Positions 1 through 10,268 of a stretch of 64,000 nt of DNA are shown piece after piece (the first letter of the stretch is position 1; every line of letters begins with the position of its first letter). The notes beneath the pieces were generated by a model. The model saw nothing but the letters and a program-made list of their open reading frames with translations, ran no database searches and was not told where the DNA came from. Position numbers and translations under genes: made by a program. This DNA comes from Malachius bipustulatus (taxonomy: Eukaryota > Arthropoda > Insecta > Coleoptera > Melyridae), in contig OU342637.1 of NCBI GenBank assembly GCA_910589415.1, forward strand, positions 29,046,162 to 29,110,161, in the 5' to 3' direction.

Positions 1-75
1 TCAATTACAGCCATCCGATTGTTGAAAAACAATAATGCTTTCTGAACGACACACTTACTCCAACGGTATGGTGAA

Positions 76-124
76 GACAGAGACATCGATGTTTCAATGG
101 TTATTTCCATCTCATCAGTCTGTC
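76..124 (-). ncRNA. Hammerhead ribozyme, type I, left arm copy
   Basis: Read on the minus strand: stem I GACAGA (124-119), core CTGATGA (118-112), stem II GATGG with loop AAATAA and CCATT (111-96), core GAAA (95-92), stem III CATCGATG (91-84), then TC (83-82) and the closing stem I strand TCTGTC (81-76). Cleavage is predicted between 82 and 81. Stem III is only three pairs with a UCGA loop, as in retrozyme and Penelope-type hammerheads. The pair next to the core in stem II is G.U instead of the usual G-C, which may lower activity. Confidence 0.75.
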
Positions 125-455
125 ACATCACCACCACTAGAGAAGTGTGCCGATCAGAAAGAAAATCAAAAGCTTTAAGCAAAATGATTTGTCGGAAACA
201 TAGTGACTTGCATGGCAAATGCCATCTGATGACTGAAAAGTACAACTTTCAATGTGTCAATCAGAGAACTGTCAGCGTTGGTAGTGAAAAATTGCAGATT
301 TCTCTGGGAGAATCTCTGATTGACACATTGAAAGTTGTACTTTTCAGTCATCAGATGACATTTGCCATGCAAGTCACTATGTTTCCGACAAATCATTTTG
401 CTTAAAGCTTTTGATTTTCTTTCTGATCGGCACACTTCTCTAGTGGTGGTGATGT

Positions 456-504
456 GACAGACTGATGAGATGGAAATAACCATTGAAACATCGATGTCTC
501 TGTC
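456..504 (+). ncRNA. Hammerhead ribozyme, type I, right arm copy
   Basis: Stem I GACAGA (456-461), core CTGATGA (462-468), stem II GATGG/CCATT with loop AAATAA (469-484), core GAAA (485-488), stem III CATCGATG (489-496), TC (497-498), then TCTGTC (499-504). Stem I can extend through a small internal loop to GGTGA (448-452) pairing with TCACC (506-510), the usual site for loop-loop contacts in natural hammerheads. Cleavage is expected after 498. Confidence 0.8.
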
Positions 505-893
505 TTCACCATACCGTTGGAGTAAGTGTGTCGTTCAGAAAGCATTATTGTTTTTCAACAATCGGATGGCTGTAATTGATATAATAATTTATTATTATTC
601 AATTTGTTTCATAGAAACTACTTCCTTTCTAGGAACACAGCTTTGTGGCTAGCTCCATCTCTGATTGGTTTACTGAGATTCGCAAGGTAATTGGTTTTTC
701 AGTGAACTGTCAGCGTTGGTAGTGAAAAATTGCAGATTTCTCTGGGAGAATCTCTGATTGACACATTGAAAGTTGTACTTTTCAGTCATCAGATGGCATT
801 TGCCATGCAAGTCACTATGTTTCCGACAAATCATTTTGCTTAAAGCTTTTGATTTTCTTTCTGATCGGCACACTTCTCTAGTGGTGGTGATGT

Positions 894-942
894 GACAGAC
901 TGATGAGATGGAAATAACCATTGAAACATCGATGTCTCTGTC
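894..942 (+). ncRNA. Hammerhead ribozyme, type I, tandem copy
   Basis: This is identical to the 456-504 motif and sits exactly 438 bases downstream: stem I 894-899, CTGATGA 900-906, stem II 907-922, GAAA 923-926, stem III 927-934, TC 935-936, stem I 937-942. Predicted cleavage is after 936. The flanking GGTGA/TCACC extension of stem I is also conserved. Confidence 0.8.
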
Positions 943-1046
943 TTCACCATACCGTTGGAGTAAGTGTGTCGTTCAGAAAGCATTATTGTTTTTCAACAAT
1001 CGGATGGCTGTAATTGATATAATAATTTATTATTATTCAATTTGTT

Positions 1047-2215
1047 ACATTATTTATAATTAAAAATAGGTAAAGAGGTAGGTAGTTACTTCATATCACT
1101 TCATAGCCGCCACTGCGGCAGGGATTGTTTTTTTTTTATTTAAATAATTGTTATGGAATATTCATTTGATTTATCAGACACTTCTGTGGCAATGAGCAAT
1201 AAACGCGGGAAAATAGGAATAAGAAAAACAAGATTCAATAGTGTATTGATTTTCAACCCCAACCCCAGTTCGGTTAGAGCTGATGGATGAGCCGACGAGT
1301 TACTTTTCTATTATAGTATTATTAGCCCAGTCGGTAAAGTAAAAAATGTACCAAAAGTTCATAAAAAATATTATCTAAGATTTTCCTTCAATAACTGTTA
1401 GTGAAGAGGTTATAGAACATAAGTCCACAAAAATCAGTTCTGAGAGTGCAGCCCGTCCCTCCCCCCCCCCTCAAAAAAAGCTTTAGTAAAAAAATATTTT
1501 TTGCTAATAACTGGTTATCCGTAGAGTCCCTCGAGTTATCCGTAGGTATATCATAAAATATATATCATATTATCATAAATGGATTAGTAGTTTAATTTCG
1601 ACTGTCCAGTTATGTATAATGATATTAGGAATTATTTGGGATTGCAGTCAATTAAATTAAAGAAAACTCTTTTTTCTCTGTCAAGCTTTCGAATTAATTG
1701 TTAGCGCCCAGCCTCTATAGAAAAAATTAAATTACTCGAAAACCAAACAACCTACGAAGAAAAATCAAAATAGGTTTTGAATTGTGCAACATTTTTTTGC
1801 CAAACTCACTGATTATGAATAATTTATAGTAGGTATTTATTTATATAGATATTACAATATTAGTATAAATATAGTACAATAATAATTATTGTCTGTTGGT
1901 TTCTATTTTAAGTACTTGCAGGCCTGATAAAAATAATTTACCTCAATGCTGAAAAAGTTAAAAATAAAAAAATAAGAAAAAGCAATTTTACCACCATATT
2001 AAAGTTATAAAAATTTGGTAATTTTTTATTATTTCCTAAAAATAAAAAAAATAAATAAATAATAAGTAGCCAAATTTTATTTTAATATTACAAAATATTG
2101 CTATACGATAAGATGTACCTACGTAAAAAAATATTAGCTGTATTTTATAGGAAATATGAAAAAAAAATTGCCAAAATTTTGCTAAATTTTATAATATTAC
2201 TAGTCAAAAAGTATT
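1047..2215. other. AT-rich non-coding stretch with a dispersed repeat
   Basis: No gene is seen. The part from 1,327 to about 1,400 matches 12,951-13,027. The part from 1,383 to 1,500 matches 26,727-26,843, where both contain a TTATAGAACATAA word and a pyrimidine tract, so this is a moderately old interspersed repeat. A run of C lies near 1,459. Confidence 0.4.
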
Positions 2216-2445
2216 TTTTTTTTAAAGGAGGGAGCTTCGGTCTTAACTATGTAGGTAAAACAAAGTCGCTCCACTCCAGTAATTATGGGATTCGAGAACA
2301 AGCTCATTCCACCCAGACACAAGTTTGCCAATTAACAATAGACGACACAGACAACCAGGAGCGCGACTGAGAATCGAACTGAGTCCGAGGGAGTCCAACG
2401 GTTTAGCCGTTTGCACGCTAAACCCCCAGGCCACCGCCAGCTCAA
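2216..2445 (-). repeat. tRNA-derived SINE
   Basis: On the minus strand the head (about 2,440 to 2,350) has a box A-like GGCCTGGGGGTTTAGCG, an anticodon-arm-like hairpin ACGGCTAAACCGT, and a box B-like GTTCGATTC. About 110 bases of unrelated body follow, ending in an A-rich tail (TTTAAAAAAAAAA on the minus strand). This order is that of a tRNA-derived SINE with internal Pol III promoter boxes. I could not define target-site duplications. Confidence 0.6.
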
Positions 2446-2931
2446 GTAATTTTTTTTTTCCACATTGCGGTCATGCCTTGACCTAAAAGATAATCTATAA
2501 CATTTATGTATATGTGAACACCAGTTTGGCAAAAAAGTTGTATTTTATGTTCCCCTTCAAAACCTTAGACTATATTAATAAATATATGGACCAAGACATA
2601 AACACTGTAAAAGTGTTCCGACATCCCTCTCTCTCCAAACAAGACTGTTCAAAACAATGAATGCCAGATCAATAATGAAACTGGCACTTACAATAAAAGA
2701 GCGCAACCTCTCCAGTGTAATAAACATCGATAGATCCCTTATACCCGTTTTACTTTGCTACATCTGGCAACATGAATGTTTACATCCTGTCAGACCGTTT
2801 GTTTACATAAAACCATAATAAGAGTTCGTGTTTTTCAAACAGTGCTGAGTTCCTTGTTGTTTATATTTTCAGCTCTAGCTTTCACTCGTTTTAAGCTTTA
2901 ATAATTAATTTTTCAATTAAGTTAAAAAAAA

Positions 2932-2974
2932 ATGGCGAAAACGTGTTCTGTTTTTGAGAAAACTTCGAAAGAAG
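2932..2974 (+). CDS. Possible first coding exon, 14 codons, before a consensus splice donor
   Basis: An ATG after an A-rich leader (AAAAAAATGGCG) opens a frame reading MAKTCSVFEKTSKE. It runs straight into GAAG/GTAAGT, a full-consensus 5' splice site at 2,975. The 250 bases upstream are less AT-rich and contain TTGTTTACAT-like words, which would fit a 5' UTR and promoter. A phase-compatible acceptor-like site lies far away near 10,720 (TTTTAG before ATGAAGAAAAAAC), but the frame there soon stops. The product is unknown. This could be a host gene start or chance, because the exon is short. Confidence 0.3.
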
Positions 2975-3326
2975 GTAAGTCTATCAGTTTCCTACGTAAG
3001 CAACGCAAAGCCGTCAATCAAAACAAAGCATACATGGTCATGGGCGTAGCGTAGTGTAAGTGTTTTATCTTTTAATTTGTGAAAACAATTATTGTTTGAC
3101 AGTTTTTTTTTTCATTTTCGAAAGCATACTGAATACCTACTGAATACTTTGAAAAATGCAACTTGGAAAAATTATTCCATTTAAATAAATAAAAAATACT
3201 GACTTTTTGAAAGTACATTACCTGCTATTATTATTGTCAACCTCTAATTTAAGATAATCAGAATATGTAGAGGGGGAATAATATTCAAACAATATCATCA
3301 AAGAATATGAAATAGAAGACTTTGAC
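2975..3326. other. AT-rich, intron-like
   Basis: Nothing recognisable is seen apart from the start of the MITE that follows. Confidence 0.3.
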
Positions 3327-3545
3327 CCGGTTGCACGAACGTTAAAAAAATTCCAGATTATTACTAATTTTAAGTTGCAAATTTTTAAAATGTGGTGAAC
3401 TTTTTCCATGATCTTTCATTTTTTATCGGCAATTAATTCTTCTAAAATTGAGACGAATTCACTCCCAGCAATATCAGAACAAAACTTTAGTAATACAGGG
3501 CATTTTAAAATTACTAAAATTAGTGATTAGGTATCTGACATAATT
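3327..3545. mobile_element. Degenerate MITE (family also at 16.2 and 45.1 kb)
   Basis: It begins CCGGTTGCACGAACGTTAA and shares internal words with the copies at 16,201 and 45,098: GATCTTTCATT, a TTAATTCTTCTAAAA block and AATACAGGGCATTTTAAAA. The right terminal repeat is decayed. There is no coding capacity. Confidence 0.6.
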
Positions 3546-4337
3546 TTCAATTAGGTTCGTTTAATTTATTTTTAGAATAAAATCAACTAAATATGTAAGA
3601 AATTGAAAAAATATTTTAGGTACCTACTGATGTATATTGCTTTCCGACTTTCCTATCGATTTTTTATTTGCTAAATATTGTTATTACCTTTTTGTACCTT
3701 TTATTTTGTATAGGTAGGTATAAGTATATATTTTCTTAATTTAATATCTATAAGTATTCCCATAATTTATATTTTTTGTAACAAAAACTGCAAATAAAAT
3801 AATAATACTATGAATATTGTGATCATTATTATAATTTATGTAATTATTACATTTACATTGCCCTAATAACTGAACTCGAGCACGCCCCTGTCCTTGAATT
3901 CCGTTTGTTTACATTTTACGTCGTTCCCCTTACCCCACCACAAGCAGCATATGAGTGCGAGAGAGAATATCAACAAACCAAAACTGACTTCAAGCTAAGA
4001 TAGGGACGGCGCAGTCCATATTCATTAAGATAGTCTAAGTTCAAAACCTATTTTCGCTTTTGAAAGCAAACGAGTTTTGGACAAATATGTATAAGGTATT
4101 TTCAAAACAGTTCAAGGATTTGGAGGATCTTAAAAAAAGGACCTTATTAAGACTATGGCTGTCGAGTCAAGGGACTCAAGGGACACCCTGCATATTTAAC
4201 TTTTTTGATGTAATAAAACTTCTGGTTAGTCAAATATTGTCTCTAAATTATGAACCATAAAGGAGATAATATCGTAATTTTTGTAGCCAAGTAAAAAGTA
4301 AAAAAAAAGTAAAAAAGAAGTAAAATAGATGAAAAGA
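3546..4337. other. AT-rich non-coding stretch
   Basis: No gene is seen. A lone GGGACACCCTG word at 4,182-4,192 matches the ends of the foldback family, but I found no partner nearby. Confidence 0.3.
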
Positions 4338-5141
4338 AAGGCTCTTACAAAAGGACTCCGCAGAATCCTTATGGGAACTGGCTCCCGGTTAAATTTGTTG
4401 CAACTTTGGTGATCGGTAGTATTCAATGAGTTGATCAGAAGTCTCCATGGGCTTAGCCCCCCCAAAAAGTTCTGTTTTCGAGATATTCACCCTTGAAGAT
4501 GGATTTTTTCCTATCATGACAGTCACGGATATATTTTAAAGTGTTAGCCGTCCTACTTGTTGTAGAGAGAAAATTAGAGAGATCATTTGTTACGATTAAA
4601 AAGCTGTCTATGTTTCAGTAGTTACATTTTCGGTATGTTAAGTCATTTTCGAGAAAAACAGAAAAGTTTTCATTTTGTCTTATCATTTTCGTAATTTTAA
4701 CAATAAAAACTACAACAAACAAAAGCGCAAAAAAATCCAGTTTGAAAGTCACAGCCAAGGCTATTGGTAAGGCTATGATAACATAAAATGAAAACTCTTT
4801 CCCGTTATTCTCGAAAATTACTCATCAGACCTCAAATGTAACCACTGATACAGAAGCAGCTTTTCAATCTTAACAAATTATTTATCTAAGATATCTAAGA
4901 TTTCTCGCGTTTAAACCTTTAATACGGCTGTTTACAAGTTTATTTCATTAAACGCAATTTTTCATCCCTAGTCATAGAAAAAATTAATTTTTAGACTTTT
5001 ATCTCGAGAACAAGACTTTTTGGGAAGCTACGCTCATGGAGACATCTGAGCTACTCATTGAATACTACCGATCATCATAGTTACATCAAATTTAACCGGG
5101 AGCCAATTCCCATAAGGATTATGCGGGGTCCTTTGGGCTGT
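4338..5141. mobile_element. Foldback palindrome, about 800 bp
   Basis: The outer arm 4,338-4,500 (ACTCCGCAGAATCCTTATGG onward) is inverted at about 4,990-5,141. The pairing continues inward through the TGTCTATGTTTCAGTAGTTA and TTTTCGAGAAAAACAG blocks to a centre near 4,730. The arms are visibly diverged, so this is an older copy. No transposase is present. Confidence 0.7.
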
Positions 5142-5957
5142 ATGTAGCAAAAATCTCAAAAAACGCAAATAATATTTTACCATGCCATTTAAAAATAAGC
5201 GCAAGTTGATGTCTGCAAAAGATCAACGAAACGAAATACAATAAAAAGACTCAGCCTTACAACAACACTACTTTACAAAAGTTGTTTTGTATCCTTTTAA
5301 ATCATCGCTTTAAAAAAGTTGTATTCAAAGTCCTAAACAATTTGTGACTTTTTGCGAAATTTGGAAATGACTAATATCATAAATCTTTCTAAGTCTTCAT
5401 TTTTCGTATTTTATTTTTATTATCCGTATAACGGAAAGTTTCCTGTTTCTCAAAATGTTTAAAATTATAAAAAGAATTATTAGACTGATTCATTGGTGGG
5501 AATGTTCTACTGTAATAATTGTAATCAAAAACATTAACGTTTTACCAAGAAATTTCATCTCGGTAATGTTTCAATTTGATAAAAAAAATATATAGCACAC
5601 GTCATATTTTGTTTTTATGTTGTCATTATATTATGCTAAAATTTTTGCAATTTTTTTTATGTGGTTAAAAAGTGAGAAAAAGTGAAATAATTCCGAAAAA
5701 TACCTCAAATCGTCTTGCTAATACCTAAGGAGATAACAATAGGTAGGTAGGTAAAAGTACATTATTTTGATTAAAAAACGAACAACAATCTTAGATGAAC
5801 AGGACAACAAATGAAACCATAATCTTAAGTATCATGGCATCTCGCTGAAATCTGACACCATTCCATTCAATTCGTGAACAAAAGAGTTTTATACAGGGAA
5901 CGCTTAGCTTAGACTATTAAATAAAATTAATAGTCTAATAAGAGGGAACGGGTTTGG
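5142..5957. other. AT-rich non-coding stretch
   Basis: I see no gene, repeat boundary or structured element here. Confidence 0.3.
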
Positions 5958-5959
5958 CC

Positions 5960-6282
5960 ATCCTGAGCCATGCGGCGAAGACTCGAGCCGAGCTGTCGCC
6001 CTGGCACTCTCGCATGGTTCAGGATTGTCCCCCATACGCAAACATATACATGTATATATGAACGACGCGATTGCAGCGCCATCATCACAAAATGCGGAAA
6101 TAGGCTGAACTAAAGTTTGGAGTTTCATACCATCCTGAACCATTTTCATATTCATACCACGCTATCTAGAGGTCACTCTAAGTCGTTTAACAAGGGTCTG
6201 CAATCCTGAACCACATATATGGTTCAGGTTTGTTCGACTGGTTCAGGATTAACCGTACGGACGCATACATTTGGTTCAGGAT
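5960..6282. repeat. Cluster of seven TGGTTCAGGAT words in both orientations
   Basis: Copies, allowing one mismatch, start at 5,960 (minus), 6,015 (plus), 6,132 (minus), 6,203 (minus), 6,220 (plus), 6,239 (plus) and 6,272 (plus). The pair at 6,203 and 6,220 forms a hairpin around ACATATAT. The host sequence is more GC-rich than its surroundings. A short ORF on the minus strand (5,904-6,155) runs through part of it but resembles no family I know. Confidence 0.6.
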
Positions 6283-6290
6283 GGTACTAT

Positions 6291-6320
6291 AGCGCTATAT
6301 ATATATATATATATATATAG
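6291..6320. repeat. (TA)n microsatellite
   Basis: An uninterrupted TA tract directly follows the TGGTTCAGGAT cluster. Confidence 0.9.
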
Positions 6321-6660
6321 ACATATTAAGAGCCCATACGAAGCCTAAAATGCTATGTTCAGTTGAGTATTCGAAGCCTGGACCTACCATGTGAAGCCCG
6401 ACTTCGGGCTTCGAAAATTTTAACGTGTATAAACGTCGTACAGCATGGCCATCTATCGGTGGAAACGTTGGATAAATTTTGCCCAGGGCATCACTTTGAC
6501 ACCGGGGTACCCTAAAACATACGCGACATAGTTCAACGAAACGTTCTACAGAGGGAGCGGCGCACGTTAGTATATAATTGTGTATATGTCGAGCATTTTT
6601 CGAAGCCTGTAGACGCACAGCCGATTATTCGAGTCCCGGTAAAATTGGCAACGGTGCATT
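6321..6660. other. GC-richer segment with CGAAGCC words and a hairpin
   Basis: CGAAGCC or GAAGCCC recurs near 6,339, 6,373, 6,393 and 6,602. A perfect hairpin GAAGCCCGACTTCGGGCTTC lies at about 6,393-6,412. A 107-codon minus-strand open frame covers the region but contains the TA tract as Tyr-Ile repeats and shows no domain, so it is not called. Confidence 0.4.
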
Positions 6661-7276
6661 GAGTGATGATATGTTTACATCAATTCATAAGCATCACGAG
6701 CTCTTCAATCTCCTCTCCAGTAAAATAATTTAACCCGAGAGCAACTGTGTTTACTACAGTCGCCAGCGCAAGCATTGCGAGCTGCGTTTCGTATAATAAC
6801 CGCATAATAGCCAATCAACCATTCTTGGATCACCTCATAAATTCTTGGTATTTTAACAATTTTAGCACAGAACTTTTAAACTAAAATTCCTACGTATGCA
6901 TAAGCCAACATTATTTTCAGCTATAGGTATAGGTACAGGTGTCCCATTTTTACCCGGTTAATTTTTTGAAATAGAACAACGTATTTTTTTACATTATCAT
7001 GTTCAGATTTTCTGACTGTATTTTTGCATTATAGCAATTTATTTAAAAGAAATATACCTTGCGACCTTGCTTTTTAAAACTAAAAGATGAAACTTGCGAT
7101 GGTGGTAGTCAATCAAAGACCATCTTAATGTTTGAAAGTTGCGATTTTATGTTCACAAAAAAAACTTGGTAACTTTTAAAGTAGAGTTTATACAAAGTCA
7201 ATAGAAACGACAAAAAACTAAGAAGCGCGGCTGATAATTCATAGTTCATTGATGAAACATATGCGGCGGTAAAACA
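6661..7276. other. Non-coding stretch
   Basis: No feature is recognised. Confidence 0.3.
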
Positions 7277-8597
7277 AATTTAATAGCTATTTATGATATT
7301 AATGTTAGAAGTGAAGTTTTATTTTGTTAGTGAAAAGGTTTGTGAAATGAGCGAAGCGTAGCGGAGCGAATTTTACAAATTCACGAATAAAATAAAATCA
7401 CTTTTAAGACGAATATCATACAATGGTTTTTGTAAAACTGCTCTATTTTGATAATAAAATTGATGAATTTAGAATGACACTCAACTTCAAATTGCATTTT
7501 AAAATATTACAGACAAGTAAGTACAAGTAGTGTACTATGACTATGCAATAGCAACCGTTGCTGACGCTATGGTTACTAACAAATGCGTGCATACAAATAA
7601 AAGAGATGTCATAATAATTATTATTATTTGCAATTTCTGAACAATTATTATTGTCTTGAATTCTTGACTAGGTACTTATTTTTTATTAATATGTTTGCCA
7701 GTAATAAAAAGAATATGAAAAAATCTTATTACTTATTACCTATAATTTTGTCTGATTTCGTCATGAGAAAATGTAGTTTAAAAAGAGAATGTAAGTAAGT
7801 ACAGATAAAGTAGATAGAATTACTTTTAACACGAGTGTTGTAATGTATTTTTAACACTGTTACAAATTTTTTTAACCCGCTTCCATGGGCTTCAATGGCA
7901 CAAAAAAATGTTTTTGTGCAACTGCCATTAAAAGACACATACATCACTTTTAACGACAGCTGACAGTGTTAAAAGTGATTGTTTAAATGGAAGCGTGTTA
8001 AAAGTACTTTTAACACTAGTGTTAAAAGTACATTACAACACTGGTGTTAAAAGTAATTCTATCTACTTTTTCTGTACTTACATTCTCTTTTTAAACTACA
8101 TTTTCTCATGATGAAATCAGACAAAATTATATAGGTACATAGTAAGATTTTTTCATATTCTTTTTATTACTGGAAAACATATTAATAAAAAAATAAGTAC
8201 CTAGTCAAGAATTCAAGACAATAATAATTGTTCAGAAATTGCAATCAATAATAATTATTATTATGGCATCTCTTTTATTTGTATGCACGCATTTTTTTGT
8301 TAGTAACCATAGCGTCGGCAACGGTTTCTATGCATAGTACACTACTTGTACTTATCTGTAATATTTTAAAATGCAATTTGAAGTTGTGTCATTCTAAATT
8401 CATCTATTTTATTATCAAAATAGAGCAGTTTTACAAAAACCATTGTATGATATTCGTCTTAAAAGTGATTTTATTATATGTTCGTGAATTTGTAAAATTC
8501 GCTCCGCTACGCTTCGCTCATTTCACAAACCTTTTCACTCACAAAATAAAACTTCACTTTTAACACCAATATCATAAATAGCTATTTTAATAAATTT
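7277..8597. mobile_element. Foldback palindrome, 1.3 kb, long arms
   Basis: The left arm is about 7,277-7,865 and the right arm about 8,010-8,597. They are about 590 bases each and highly similar; the GAGCGAAGCGTAGCGGAGCG block at about 7,350 is inverted at about 8,502. The centre is packed with TTTTAACACT and its complement. The only open frame in it (about 8,279-8,563) is arm sequence. It may be non-autonomous, as no transposase is visible. Confidence 0.8.
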
Positions 8598-10131
8598 CCT
8601 ACCTGATATTAAAGTTTATTGGGAAATAACGCGCCAAACGAAAAATTTCAATTCGTGGTCACTTTTTTATTATCCATTTTTGGAAAAAAAGTTATTCTCC
8701 ATAAAAAGGTGTGCTTGGTCTGAAACTTAAAATGGAATAGTCTGACATAAAATTTTTGCAATCGTATACGAGCTTTGTCCTAAAACACGAATAGTACCAA
8801 AGAGTAAAATAGTTATTTTATTATTTATTTATATTTATTGTTATAAGTAAAATGTTTTATTTTCAAAGTCAACTTTTGTTTTTCTTATGGCCGCCATATT
8901 GTTTTTCATGCCATTCGCTATAGAAAAAATCCCGGAACCCAAAAATTGATCACATTGCAAATAAATTCGAAAAAATGTAATCTTCTTTATTAAAAATAAC
9001 GTAATAAAATTTTACCGAATGTCAAAAAGTGCATTTTTTAAGTATTTCCATAGGTAATAATATGTAAAAAATTACACCCTATATTAACTTATGTTGTACC
9101 TACCCATTGTAACTTAGAAGTCGTTTCAAATTTTCAATACCTACATGCATGTCATGTACTTTACGATACAACATGTCAAAAAAACGGTCCTCTTTAAATT
9201 TTAATATTTCGTTCTCATTTGAATTAATAAACTTTAATAAAGGAGTCAGAATAAACAAAGTGAGTTAAAATTATTAAATTTTTTTGTTTATTAATTTGTG
9301 GTTTCTTACTTTGTGCATGGTACCTACCTTATTAAAAAGATTTAGCTGAAATAAGATCTCGATTTTTGTTTTTTTATCACGATATTTCATCAGCATCCTA
9401 TTATTATCCTATTTTTTTTTCAGATTCTCAATACTTCTCAATATTTAAAATTGTCCACATTTTTTGAAATTTAACAGACCTTGTTTTTTTTACTATTTCC
9501 GATGTCCACCTCGTATAATTAAATTGAATAAAGTCCGGTTTTTCCAACTAGTGGAGCGAAATGGGAAAGAAAATGTGTTGTTTTATTTTTGCATAAAACC
9601 AGCTACCACTATGTATCATGTTTAGACTACTCCTAACATGAAATGTACATTTACGACTTTTTTTGCAGGACAGGACTTTTAGAATTACGAAAAATTCAAA
9701 AATTGATGATTCAGAAAAATTGCATTTTAAAAGTTTTAAATATTTGAAACTACTCAACTAGTTCGACGAAATCGACAAAATTTTTCATTTAAATTAAAGC
9801 GCTTCTGTTGGCGGTAAACTTGTAGTTAGGATTTTTATATTTGATTGTGAAATCAAAAGGTAATTGAAAATTTCCACAAAATTGTATCGATATTTTTTGA
9901 GTAAGTTAAAAAAAATAAAAGTTCAGCCCTGTGAAAAATCAATCCAACTAAACTGATTTCAATCAACAATCAGAGAAAAACAGTTCCAATACAAAAGGTT
10001 ACCTAGGAAACAAAATCAAAATAACAGGAAATAAACGAAAATAACTCAAGTAATGTTTAGGTAGGTACTCGTAAGTTAAATCAAAAAACAAAGTTACAAA
10101 ATACATAGTTACTATTAAATAGGTGCATGCA
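8598..10131. other. AT-rich non-coding stretch with one dispersed repeat fragment
   Basis: The part from about 8,865 to 8,915 contains TTTTTCTTATGGCCGCCATA on the plus strand. This is the inverted form of a word in the repeat family at 11,140, 13,640 and 13,940. Nothing else is recognised. Confidence 0.4.
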
Positions 10132-10268
10132 GTATAGTTGGACCAGAGATATAACGAAACGACTTCTGTCATTTTATCAATTTTTTGATTATTTAAATAT
10201 TGTTGAAGTCATAAAATATGACAGTTTAACAATTAGATCATTTCGTTATATCTCTTGGTCGACTATAC
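10132..10268. mobile_element. MITE, 137 bp
   Basis: The terminal inverted repeats are GTATAGTT(G)GACCA then GAGATATAACGAAA on the left, and the reverse complement with small changes on the right. The element is short, non-coding and AT-rich inside. Confidence 0.75.

Larger units (their letters stand above)
1..579. mobile_element. Foldback element with a hammerhead ribozyme in each arm
   Basis: This is a near-perfect palindrome. The arms are 1-267 and 313-579, with a 45-base spacer at 268-312. Each arm carries the same hammerhead ribozyme, on the minus strand on the left and on the plus strand on the right. The one clear arm difference I noticed is a C/A change near the middle (gccatctgatg against catcagatgaca). 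The left arm meets the window edge, so the element may extend further left. Open frames of about 100 codons on both strands are the same arm read twice and are not treated as genes. A transcript through the locus would form a hairpin of about 267 bp. Confidence 0.85.
266..1046 (+). repeat. Direct repeat of the hammerhead unit, 438-bp period (retrozyme-like)
   Basis: The segment from 266 to 608 recurs from 704 to 1,046 at an exact offset of 438 bp and is almost identical. Both copies start GAACTGTCAGCG and end CAATTTGTT. A 95-bp segment at 609-703 separates them. Each copy carries a plus-strand hammerhead in the same position, with predicted cleavage after 498 and after 936. A transcript through both would release a 438-nt RNA. 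This head-to-tail layout with short-stem-III hammerheads resembles the animal retrozymes known to give small circular RNAs. That functional reading is inference. Confidence 0.7.

Noticed and set aside
97..921. Near-identical 83-102-codon ORFs on both strands at 97-405, 175-483 and 670-921
   Set aside because: They are the two arms and the tandem copy of the hammerhead element read on opposite strands. There is no start context or domain, and the RNA motif explains the conservation.
6295..6618. 107-codon minus-strand ORF
   Set aside because: It includes the TA microsatellite as a Tyr-Ile run and has no recognisable domain.
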